DNA from: Misgurnus anguillicaudatus
Lineage: Eukaryota; Chordata; Actinopteri; Cypriniformes; Cobitidae
Direction: 5' to 3'
Length of the DNA stretch: 64,000 bases
Assembly (NCBI RefSeq): GCF_027580225.2
Contig: NC_073352.2
Span: 29,940,001 to 30,004,000 of the forward strand
Position numbers and translations under genes: made by a program. The notes beneath the pieces are model-generated. The model was not told the DNA's origin and did not search any database. It saw only the letters and a program-made list of their open reading frames with translations. This document shows, piece after piece, positions 34,551-44,653 of this stretch (within the stretch, counting starts at the first letter, position 1; every line of letters begins with the position of its first letter).

Positions 34551-35040
34551 TGCCGTCATTATGAAATTGTTACATGGTGAACATCTGATGTTTGGTCCCA
34601 CAGATCACAGGGATGTAGAACCAGAAATACTGAAGGTAGAGGTGACAACAGAAGTCCATATTATCCTTGATGCACTTGAATCTCATGATGTTGTTCTATA
34701 GCCCATAGTTACCAAATTATCATTAATAGTGTTCAAATAGACAGTACTGTGACACTTACCGCTACGTGTTGGAGCTTAAATTTCTGTACGCTGAGATGTC
34801 AGTTCCTTTTGGTGCACACAGCACGCATCGCATAATGAAACTTTTCTTTTTGACCTCTTGGATTGAAAACATAGAGCGAACTTGAGGGCACACATGATCT
34901 GCCTCCGAAAGCTCACACAACGCACACGCTTTCCCCTGCTCCTCTCATCTACGCGCGCTAAAGGTGATGCGTAGCCACCTATCGCAACGCACGCAGCCTC
35001 TCCAACGTCTCGCGATACTTTCGAACTTACCATATAAACT

Positions 35041-35042
35041 TA

Positions 35043-35121
<79 letters not shown>
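35041..35121. repeat. Poly(A) plus (TA)n simple repeat
   Basis: An A run followed by about 30 TA units. Similar TA tracts are at 36379-36415 and 37102-37124, at the equivalent place in other copies of the duplicated unit. Confidence 0.95.
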
Positions 35122-35124
<3 letters not shown>

Positions 35125-35320
35125 TTAATTATTACCATTTGACAGTAGCGTAGTAACGCGACCGACTGTAATGAAGTAAAAAAATTTCACCAGAAATGTA
35201 CTTTAGTAAATTTACTGTAAATGTACTAGTTACCCAAAATATTAACTCAAGTAAATGTAACGAAGTAAATGTAATTCGTCACTACCCACCTATGCTCTTG
35301 AAGCACAGCTTGTCACGTCA

Positions 35321-35402
35321 GCTGTGATGGCCGAGAGGTTAAGGCGTTGGACTCGAAATCCAATGGGGTTTCCCCTCGCAGGTTCGAATCCTGCTCACAG
35401 CG
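35321..35402 (+). tRNA. tRNA-Ser (CGA)
   Basis: 82 nt, all stems intact, variable arm GGGGTTTCCCCTCGCAGG. 3' flank CATCATTATAAGATTATTAC shared with neighbours; no TTTT close by. Confidence 0.87.
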
Positions 35403-36124
35403 TGCCATCATTATAAGATTATTACATCACAGTGATGTGGAAACAGTTAAAATTCTGAAGTAGAGGTGATAACAGAAGTCCATGATCCTTGATGCACTTG
35501 AATCTCATGATGTTGTTCTGTGGGGCTGGCACATACAAGTGAACAGGGCAGTCTTGCTTTCTCTGCATAAAATAAAGTTCTCAAACATTTTCAATCTACA
35601 ATTTGTGTGTATTACAAAAACTTTATATCTCCAGTTACTTAAAGAGGTCATACCGTGTAAAGCTGACTTTTCCATGGTGAACATCTGATCACAGTGATGT
35701 AGAAACAGATAAACTACTGAAGGTAGAGGTGATAACAGAAGTCCATATGATCCTTGATGCACTTGAATCTCATAATGTTGTACTGTAGCCCATAGTTACC
35801 AAATTACCATTAATAGTGTTCAAATAGGCAGTACTGTGACACTTACCGCTACGTGTTGGAGCTTAAATTTCTCTACGCTGAGATGTCAGTCCCTTTTGGT
35901 GCACACAGCACGCATCGCATTATGAAATTTTCTTTTTGACCTCTTGGAGTGAAAACATAGAGCGAACTTGAGGCCACGAGTGATCTGCCTCCGAAAGCTC
36001 ACCCAACGCAGACGCGTTTCTCTGCTCCTTTTATCTACGCGCGCTAAAGGTGATCGCAACCTGTCGCAACGCCTGCAGCCTCTCCAACGTCTCGCGAGAC
36101 TTTCGAACAAGCCATATATATATA

Positions 36125-36372
36125 TGAAGAGTTTCGTTGCAAAACGAGATAACCACCGTTTTTTTAATTGTTCAGAAATCTCGTTTTTTGGTTGTACATT
36201 CCAATTAATTTCAATTCAACTGCAGTTGGTTTGTTTTGATTTAAACCTTCATAACTTAAAAAATACAGCTAAGTAGCACCATAAAACAAAATAATATCAT
36301 GATAACATAATAATAAACATGTTTTGACAAAAATGTAAAAAAATGGATTTTTCTTGTTTTGCAACGAAACTC

Positions 36373-36376
<4 letters not shown>
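36125..36376. mobile_element. Palindromic MITE inside a TA microsatellite
   Basis: The ends TGAAGAGTTTCGTTGCAAAA and TTTTGCAACGAAACTCTTCA are perfect inverse copies, flanked by TATATA on both sides. The ends resemble those of the larger elements at 52032-53843 (TGAAGAGTTTGGTTCCAAAA), so this is a related family. Confidence 0.85.
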
Positions 36377-36418
<42 letters not shown>

Positions 36419-36617
36419 TTAATTATTACCATTTGACAGTAGAGTAAAGCCACTGACTGTAATGAGGTAAAAGTGAAACATTTTCACCAGAAATGTACTT
36501 TAGTAAATTTACTGTAAAAGTACTAGTTACCCAAAATATTAACTCAAGTAAATGTAACGAAGTAAATGTAATTCATCACTACCCACCTTTGCTCTTGAAG
36601 CACAGATTGTCATGTCA

Positions 36618-36699
36618 GCTGTGATGGCCGAGAGGTTAAGGCGTTGGACTTGAAATCCAATGGGGTTTCCCCTCGCAGGTTCGAATCCTGCTCACAGCG
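36618..36699 (+). tRNA. tRNA-Ser with TGA anticodon in a CGA-type body
   Basis: 82 nt, all stems intact. The anticodon loop is CTTGAAA instead of CTCGAAA, so the anticodon is TGA, still serine. The body remains identical to the CGA copies. One C to T change converts the isoacceptor. Confidence 0.85.
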
Positions 36700-37872
36700 T
36701 GGCATCATTATAAGATTGTTACATGGTGGACATCTGATGTTTGGTCTCACAGATCACAGGGATGTAGAAACACAAATACTGAAGGTAGAGGTGATAACAG
36801 AAGTCCATATTATCCCTTGATGCACTTGAATCTCATGATGTTGTTCTATAGCCCATAGTTACCAAATTTTCATTAATAGTGTTCAAATAGACAGTACTGT
36901 GACACTTACCGCTACGTGTTGGAGCTTAAATTGCACACATCACCCATTGCATAATGAAACTTTTCTTTTTGACCTCTTGGATTGAAAACATAGAGCGAAC
37001 TTGAGGGCACACATGATCTGCCTCCGAAAGCTCACACAACGCACGCAGCATCTCCAACGTCTCACGAGACTTTCGAACAAGCCATATAAACTTTTTTTAA
37101 ATATATATATATATATATATATATTCATTAGTTATTACCATTTGACAGTAGCGTAGTAACGCCACCGACTGTAATGAAGTAAAAGTGAAAAATTTTCACC
37201 AGAAATGTACTTTAGTAAATTTAATGAATAAATGAATGGGAATGTACAACGACGCTCTCACTTGTATGATGTCACAGCAGGCAGCGCAAATATAACAACA
37301 CGCCTATAATCCCTCCCACTGCGAAGTGATACTAAACTCAATGGAAAAGCTAACCAAGCCAAAGTGAGGTGAGCTGACCCGACCCAAACTAAACTAAACC
37401 GTGGGGTACTATGCAATGGAAAAGCGCCATAATAGTGTTCAAATAGGCAGTAGTGTGACACTTACCGCTACGTGTTGCAGCTTAAATTTCTCTACGCTGA
37501 GATGTCAGTTCCTTTTGGTGCACACATTATGAAACTTTTCTTTTTGATCTCTTGGAGTGAAAACATAGAGCAAACTTGAGGCCACAAGTGATCTGCCTCC
37601 GAAAGCTCACACAACGCACACGCGTTCCTCTGCTCCTTTTATCTACGTGCGCTAAAGGTGATCGCAACCTATCGCAACGCACGCAGCCTCTCCACCGACT
37701 GTAGCGAAAAAAATGTCACCAGAAATGTGCTTGAGTAACAGTAAAAAGTACCCATCCTTAAATTTACTCTTAAAGTACTAGTTACCCAAAATATTAACTC
37801 AAGTAAATGTAATGAAATAAATGTAATTCGTTACTACCCACCTGTGCTCTTGAAGCACCAATTGCCACATCA

Positions 37873-37954
37873 GCTGTGATGGCCGAGAGGTTAAGGCGTT
37901 GGACTCGAAATCCAATGGGGTTTCCCTGCGCAGGTTCGAATCCTGCTCACAGCG
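37873..37954 (+). tRNA. tRNA-Ser (CGA)
   Basis: 82 nt, intact stems, variable arm GGGGTTTCCCTGCGCAGG. Followed by the common 3' flank. Confidence 0.86.
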
Positions 37955-38755
37955 TGCCATCATTATAAGATTATTACATCACACTGATGTGGAAACAGAT
38001 AAACTACTGAAGTAGAGGTGATAACAGAAGTCCATATGATCCTTGATGCACATGATGTTGTTCTGCAGGACTGGCACATACAAGTGAACAGGGCAATCTT
38101 GCTTTCTCTGCATAAAAAGCACAATAAAGTTCTCAAACTATTTTAATCTACAATCTGTGTGGATTACAAAAACTTTATATCTCCAGTTACTTAAAGAGGC
38201 CATAATGTGTAAAGCTGACTTTTCCATGCTGAACATCTGATCACAGTGATGTAGAAACAGATAAACTACTGAAGGTAGAGTTGATAACAGAAGTCCATAT
38301 GTTCCTTGATGCACTTGAATCTCATAATGTTGTACTGTAGCCCATAGTTACCAAATTACCATTAATAGTGTTCAAATAGACAGTACTGTGACACTTACCG
38401 CTACGTGTTGGAGCTTAAATTTCTCTACGCTGAGATGTCAGTTCCTTTTGGTGCACACTTGAGGCCACGTGTGATCTGCCTCCGAAAGCTCACACAACGC
38501 ACACGCGTTCCTCTGCTCCTTTTATCTACGTGCGCTAAAGGTGATCGCAACCTATCGCAACACACGCAGCCTCTCCACCGACTGTAGCGAAAAAAATTTC
38601 ACCAGAAATGTGCTTGAGTAACAGTAAAAAGTACCCATCCTTAAATTTACTCTTAAAGTACTAGTTACCCAAAATATTTACTCAAGTAAATGTAATGAAA
38701 TAAATGTAATCCGTTACTACCCACCTGTGCTCTTGAAGCACAGATTGTCACATCA

Positions 38756-38837
38756 GCTGTGATGGCCGAGAGGTTAAGGCGTTGGACTCGAAATCCAATG
38801 GGGTTTCCCCGCGCAGGTTCGAATCCTGCTCACAGCG
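38756..38837 (+). tRNA. tRNA-Ser (CGA), canonical copy
   Basis: 82 nt, same sequence as 33192-33273. Last plus-strand tRNA before the array turns to the minus strand. A small transposon lies about 80 bp downstream. Confidence 0.9.
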
Positions 38838-38920
38838 TCCCATCATTATAAGATTATTACATCACAGTGATGTGGAAACAGTTAAACTACTGAAGTAGAG
38901 GTGATAACAGAAGTCCATAG

Positions 38921-39221
38921 CCGTTTCTTAATGTCAAGGATACTTCCTTAGCAGGACTAGTCCTTACAAGTCACTTCCTTCAGAGGCTAGGCGAGGCTCC
39001 TTTTAAGCATTCGGAGAACACGTTAAATGGAACAGGCTAGCAAGTGCACGTCATTACGTCATTGCGTGATTGAAAGGTGTGCTTTCGGTGCTGCGCGCAT
39101 AGGATTGTGGATGATTTCAGCGCGTGAAGAGCGCAAAGGATACAAATTTGCATCCTTTCCTGTATATGGGATAAATTCTAGCTTCCGAGGATCCTTCCTT
39201 GACATTGAGAAACGGCTTACA
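38921..39221. mobile_element. Non-autonomous DNA transposon, about 300 bp
   Basis: Inverted ends GCCGTTTCTTAATGTCAAGG and CCTTGACATTGAGAAACGGC. It interrupts the common 3' flank of the tRNA at 38756 (…AGAAGTCCAT before, ATGATCCTTGATGCACTTGA after), which shows it inserted into this copy after the unit was duplicated. Confidence 0.85.
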
Positions 39222-39742
39222 TGATCCTTGATGCACTTGAATCTCATGATGTTGTTCTGCAGGACTGGCGCATACAAGTGAACAGGGCAGTCTTGCTTTC
39301 TCTGCATAAAAAGCACAATAAAGTTCTCAAACAATTTTAATCTACAATCTGTGATTACAAAAACTTTATATCTTCAGTTACTTAAAGAGGACATACTATG
39401 AAAATCTGACTTTTCCATGTTTAAGTGTTATAATTGGGTTCCCAGTGCTTCTATCAAACAAAAAATTGTGAAAAAGATCAACCCAGTAACTTAGTTTTGG
39501 TAAACCATTCTCTGCAAGCATGTGAAAATATAGCTCATTGAAATATGCCCCCCTATGTGATGTCATATGGGTATCTTATTATAACAATACCACCCCTTAA
39601 TCTGCACTATCCAACCACGCCACAGCCATTTAGTGCATAGATAAAGAGAGAGAAAATAATTGACAGCACAATTCAATTTCAACAAACCACCATGGTTGTG
39701 ATCAGTGTTTGCAATTCTTCAGCTCATTTGCATTTAAAGGGA

Positions 39743-39787
39743 CATTGGATTTCGAGTCCAACGCCTTAACCTCTCGGCCATCACAGC
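39743..39787 (-). pseudogene. tRNA-Ser 5' half
   Basis: Minus strand: acceptor 5' strand, D arm and anticodon arm (CGA) are perfect, and the variable arm, T arm and 3' acceptor are missing. It is joined to an interspersed repeat at its 3' side. Confidence 0.85.
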
Positions 39788-40116
39788 AGATGTGTCAAAA
39801 ACCACTAGATATTTAATGGCGCTTTTCCATTGCATAGTATCCAATGGGTTTGGTTGGGTCAGCTTACTTCTGGGGGGTTTTCCACTGGGTAAAATCCATA
39901 GTACCCAAAACTGGTTTAGTACCATTTTGGTTGGGGTTCCAAGTGAGTTACTAAAACATGAGGTGAAAACACAGAGCTTTGATTGGTCTGAGAGTATCTT
40001 CACTACCAGCTTTACTTCTGTTATCACCTCTATTTCTGTTTCAACATCACTGTGATCTGTGGGACTAAACTACAAACATCAGATGTCCACCATGTATCAA
40101 TCTTATAATGATAACA

Positions 40117-40198
40117 CGCTGTGAGCAGGATTCGAACCTGCGTGGGAAAACCCCATTGGATTTCGAGTCCAACGCCTTAACCTCTCGGCCATCACAGC
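40117..40198 (-). tRNA. tRNA-Ser (CGA), minus strand
   Basis: 82 nt, intact, variable arm GGGGTTTTCCCACGCAGG as in its partner at 29019-29100. No TTTT downstream. Confidence 0.87.
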
Positions 40199-40663
40199 TG
40201 ACGTAATAAATCTGAAACACATGCAAGTTACTGGGTTGACCTTTTTTACATTTTCTAGGATGATAGAAGCACTGGGGACCCAATTATAGTACTTAAACAT
40301 GGAAAAGTGAAATATTCATGGCATGTTTTCTTTAAGTAACTGGAGATTTAGGGGTGGTTTCCCGGACAGGGATTAGTTTAAGCCAGGTCTAGGCCTTAGT
40401 TTAATTAGGAAATATAACTAGTTTTAACAACCATGCCTTAAAAACATTACTTGTTATTTACCTTGTGGGTAAATAACACACAATTTTAACTCTGAGCTGA
40501 TCTATCCATTTAAGAAACTGGAGATATAAAGTTTTTGTACTCCGCGCAGATTGTAGATCATTGAAATCGGTTGAGAAATAAATCTTATTGTGCTTTTTTA
40601 TGCAGAAATAGCAAGCCTGACCTGTTTACTTGCATGTGACAGTCCTGCAGAACAACATCATGA

Positions 40664-40832
40664 GATTCATTTACATTACATTACTGCATGTGGCAGATAT
40701 ATCCAAAGCAAATTACAGTGCATTGCAAGCTACACATTTGTATTTGTATGTGCGCTCCCTGGGTTCAAACCTATAACCATATCCGTTGCTAACGCAATGC
40801 TCTACCCACTGAGTTATATAGGAGCCGAATTT
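40664..40832 (-). repeat. tRNA-derived SINE-like repeat
   Basis: The minus strand has a tRNA-like head: AACTCAGTGGGTAGAGCATT (A-box-like) and, after about 30 nt, GGTTTGAACCC (degenerate B-box). It then has a tail TTTGGATATATCTGCCACAT. A second copy is at about 47725-47880. Such elements are Pol III-derived retroposons or tRNA-bearing MITEs. Family not assigned. Confidence 0.6.
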
Positions 40833-41392
40833 AAGTGCAACAAGGATCATATGAGCTGCATCCGAAACCCAAGGCAGATGACTTGTTGCCCCGCTATCTT
40901 ATGAGGCAATGAATGTGGCGGCATGAAGGCAGCCGCCGGAAACACATTCAGACAGCCTTCATAGGCAGTGTAATGGAATTCTGTATGAAATATAAACAGA
41001 AAACGCCTTTGTGTTAACTTATCACATATTTCAAAACTACAATACTAATTTCTTGCTAGAAATGCAATCAAAAGGTGTACAAAGTGAAATTATAACTTTA
41101 TTTACACTAAATTTGAGATTCAGGCACTTTCTTGGCCACTATTTATATTTGTTCAAACTTGAACAGGCTCAACCAATCACATTCCCTGTGTACACACACA
41201 AATGGAATTGTGGGACAAGACAATAAGGGTATCCCAGGAGTCAGGAAGTAAAGCAAACATTGGATTTGGACATGCCTTGATGACTTCTTTCCTTGGAATG
41301 AAGCCATTGACTTCTGTTATCACCTCTAATTAGTTTGTAGTAGTTTGTCTGTTTCCACATGACTGTGATGTAAAAATCTTATAATGATAGCA

Positions 41393-41474
41393 CGCTGTAA
41401 GCAGGATTCAAACCTGCACAAAGAAACCCCATTGACTTTTGGGCCCAACTTCTTAACCTCTCCGCCATCATAGT
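41393..41474 (-). pseudogene. tRNA-Ser pseudogene, minus strand
   Basis: 82 nt with the same kind of decay as 27990-28071: anticodon arm TTGGG-CCCAAAA-GTCAA and B-box GGTTTGAATCC. The universal T before the anticodon is lost. Lies 13 bp downstream of the intact tRNA at 41488-41569. Confidence 0.82.
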
Positions 41475-41487
41475 CGATGACAAGGCA

Positions 41488-41569
41488 CGCTGTGAGCAGG
41501 ATTCGAACCTGCGCGGGGAAACCCCATTGGATTTCGAGTCCAACGCCTTAACCTCTCGGCCATCACAGC
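41488..41569 (-). tRNA. tRNA-Ser (CGA), minus strand
   Basis: 82 nt, canonical. The 3' side is only 13 bp from a tRNA pseudogene in the same direction, because about 250 bp present between the left-arm partners (27729-27989) is missing here. Confidence 0.89.
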
Positions 41570-41806
41570 TGATGTGACACCCTATGATTCAAGAGAGGGT
41601 GGTTGATGGTTCGTCTCACTGCTGTGATTATAAAAGGTTCTAAATTTCAGCATTGTGGAGTATCAGTTCTACACAGAATAGCATGAGATTCAACAAGAAT
41701 CATATGGACTTCATCACCTCTACTTCAGTAGACTGCATCCACATCACTGTGATCTGTGGGACCAAGTTACAAATGTTCAACATGTTACAATCTTATAATT
41801 ACAGCA

Positions 41807-41888
41807 CGCTGTGAGCAGGATTCGAACCTGCGCGGGGAAACCCCATTGGATTTCGAGTCCAACGCCTTAACCTCTCGGCCATCACAGC
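41807..41888 (-). tRNA. tRNA-Ser (CGA), minus strand, canonical
   Basis: 82 nt, all stems intact, partner of 26993-27074. The shared upstream flank CCGATGTGAAGACACATGTT matches the left arm in inverse. Confidence 0.89.
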
Positions 41889-42063
41889 CGATGTGAAGAC
41901 ACATGTTTCAAGAGAACATGATTGATGGTTCATCTCACAAAACCTGTATTTAAAATTTTAAAAACATAGGACATGATCGAAAAGTCCTAAATTGGATATA
42001 TAGTTGGATATATATATTCACCTGCAGATATTCAAGGTCATCTAAACATTAGATAGGAACCCA

Positions 42064-42430
42064 TCTTCAGTTGTGTACCTTTGCCTCCTCAGGTGTTTCG
42101 GCCTTTTAAACACAATACACCCTCTGCTAAGGCAGGCCCACCACAGGTTGATCAGACCTTGGTGTGGGTTCCTATCCTTTCGGGCCCAGCTGAGGTCTCT
42201 CCTTTTTACCAGAGCCACCGGCTACAATATTCTGCTCTGTCTGAGGCTTGTTTAATTGTCTGGCGAAGAGTTTGCCAAATAATACCCAACTCCTTCAGCA
42301 ACTTGACGGTGGACGTTGCTACAAAGCCCCTGCAGCCGATCTCCACAGGGCATACAGACACTTTCCTCACATAGGAGCTGATCTTCCTTTCTAACTTCTT
42401 AATTTTTGTAAGGGGCGTATCTGCCACCAT
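42064..42430 (-). pseudogene. Fragment of a retrotransposon reverse transcriptase C-terminus
   Basis: The minus strand reads VSVCPVEIGCRGFVATST then VKLLKELGI and ends in WLW before a stop. This VEIGCRGF motif is, to my knowledge, found at the C-terminal end of reverse transcriptases of fish non-LTR elements. Only about 70 residues survive, so it is a 5'-truncated relic. Confidence 0.55.
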
Positions 42431-42844
42431 ATAAATTTCTTTGTTGTCCTAATCCCAACACAAAAGACACATACTTCAATAGGAAAAATTACGTAGAAGT
42501 CAATGGTCACAAAATGCTCAAAATAACTTCCAAAGAAATTTAACTTTGGCACAACTGGGGTGGGGGGTAAATATCACAAAATGTTCATTTTTTTAACTAT
42601 CCCTTTAAGTAACTGGAGATTATTGTTTCTGCACAGATTGTAGATCATTAAAATCGGTTAATTAATTGTGCTTTTTATGCAGAGAAAGCGAGCCTGCCCT
42701 GTTTACTTGCATGTGCCAGTCCTACAGAACAACATCATGAGATTCAAGAACTACAAGGATCATATGGACTTCTCTTATCACCTCTACTTCAGTAGTTTAT
42801 CTGTTTCCACATCACTGTGATGTAACAATCTTATAACAATAGCA

Positions 42845-42867
42845 CACTGTGAGCAGGATTCGAACCT
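42845..42867 (-). pseudogene. tRNA-Ser 3' fragment at the end of the array
   Basis: CACTGTGAGCAGGATTCGAA on the plus strand: T arm and acceptor only. It marks the last trace of the tRNA array, preceded by the usual 3' flank (inverse of CACAGTGATGTGGAAACAG). Confidence 0.8.
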
Positions 42868-43242
42868 TACCAATTTGTTACTTCCTGCTCAAGCCGCGCT
42901 GGTAAAGTTGATCGATCAGCTTGGTCATCTGCATTTTCTGGGTCAGATTTGGCTCATATTGATAATGTAGTTAAAGACGATATTAACTCATGTCAGCATT
43001 GCATTGGGAGCTAATCTTTTAAACATGATAAGAAGTGCCACATTTCCGGCTGATGTCAGAGGTATTCAGGCCAATCACAATGTACAATTGGAGAACACGG
43101 CGCTTTTCAGAACGATGAGCTTTGTACAAAATCAACATATTTCAGGGAGGCAGGACATAGAGGAGCAACAATTTATGGTATGTAGAAAATAATGTATTTT
43201 TTTTAACCATAAACCACACAAACATATTGTATTACCCCAAAT

Positions 43243-44149
43243 GGGTGATTCTCACTATACCATTGAAACACCACGGCACTAATGATTTTAGCTTTAAAAT
43301 GTGTAATATAGTAACATTAAAAATCATCAGAATTAACACAATACTGTGTTCTACCTTGCAAAATGTGTGATTTCAACATAAGAATTTATAATTGTAAATT
43401 TTTATCTCATTTTCTGCTGAAATTCTCATTACCGCAATGTGTCCGGCTGTGTTTGAACATGCGTTATGTTGTAATTTAATCAAATTAACACAAAAATATT
43501 AAGAAAAAAAATAAATGGATGATTTGCTAAACTACTTTAGATGACAGAAAAAATATTTACTGAATATTCATGTATAATAATAATGAAGAAATATTAGGAA
43601 AATGATGTGTCCATGCCTGATGTTCTCATCCTCCGCAACACTTTTTGAGAACACATACAGAATTTTAATAAAGTTTGATTTTGAGTGACCAAGCACATGG
43701 ACCAGTTACTTCAAGATGGCTACCAGGTAAGATCATTTTTTAAAAGTTAATTTGAAATATTCTCTTGTCAGAATGCTTACACAACATTTTGATTATCATT
43801 ACCGCAACAGATGCTTATTAAATGTTAATTTAATTAATAGAAGCATAATACTTTGATTTTAAATGCATATGCATAATCTCCAAATTATGTTCTTTCAGGT
43901 TTGTCATGTCATTTTGAAAATATGTCAGTGTTGATGTTTTCTGACTGTTGCGGTAATGAGATTTTTTAGGACTAATTTTTTAAATTATGTTACAAAAAGT
44001 GTGAAATGAAAAGTAAAAGTTTTTAAATTAATGTTCCCATTTACTCCAGACTTTGTTTTTCAATGTCTGGTGGGAAAAAAGTAAATTTAAGCAATTTTTA
44101 CATTTTCATGCTTGACATTTTTAAACCCAAGTTTTCGTGAGAATCACCC
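43243..44149. mobile_element. Non-autonomous DNA transposon, about 907 bp
   Basis: Ends GGGTGATTCTCAC and GTGAGAATCACCC are perfect inverses. The interior repeats the short motif ATTACCGCAA several times in both directions (about 43430, 43800, 43950). No ORF of note. The flank 42870-43242 has no recognisable gene. Confidence 0.7.
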
Positions 44150-44653
44150 AAATACACAAAATAACGTATGTTTTTGGCAACATAATAGGTGTTTCTTAAG
44201 CACCTTTATTTTTTTAAGAGTGTGCTTCTTCACCTAATTTCTTTGTGCAGAGAAAGATTAGTAACGAATCAAAATATTTAAACAACACTTGTTGATTGTC
44301 ACATGTTTTTTTTTTTTAATACAGATGTCACAAAATGATTTTTTTGTCTTGCTCTTGCTTTATCTTAAGCAAAAGTACATTATTCTATGTTGTTTTTACA
44401 TCTAAAACAACATCACTTTGATGATACTGTTCTAAAAAAAAATGTTAAAAGTAATACAAATACATAAAATTCTTTTCAACATTTACAAAATAGTACGAAT
44501 AGAAGAGAAACAAATCAACAACAAAAAAACAATACTAAAGGTTTCTTCATAAAAATATAAAACACACAGACATACACATGTGATCTACACAGTTGGTAGA
44601 GAACATACATTCAGATGGAATCAATCCTAAATGTTGCCTCCGCCTCTGATATG

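Larger units (their letters stand above)
31930..38735. repeat. Dispersed hAT-like element copied with the tRNA units
   Basis: Several copies end GTTACTACCCACCTGTGCTC just upstream of a tRNA and contain CACTTACCGCTACGTGTTGG, GATCTGCCTCCGAAAGCTCA, TCTACGCGCGCTAAAGGTGA and AGTACTAGTTACCCAAAATA. Approximate copies: 31932-32270 (inverted), 32740-33165, 34690-35292, 35770-36590, 36850-37230 (truncated), 37425-37855, 38330-38735. They sit at equivalent positions, so the transposon was probably amplified together with the tRNA unit rather than inserted repeatedly. Some copies carry TCTCGCGAGA (32147-32156, 36090-36099). Confidence 0.7.
39814..42010. repeat. Right arm of the inverted duplication
   Basis: Inverted partner of about 26850-29420; see that entry for matching points. 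It also holds about 40490-41150, which duplicates 29690-30160 in the same direction, so the arm is a mosaic. Confidence 0.8.

Noticed and set aside
34349..34564. Frames reading VMAERLRRWTRNPMGF in many tRNA copies
   Set aside because: This peptide is only the translation of the tRNA-Ser sequence itself, seen in several copies on both strands.
42073..42374. Plus-strand frames of 60 and 97 residues
   Set aside because: Antisense of the reverse transcriptase C-terminal fragment on the minus strand.
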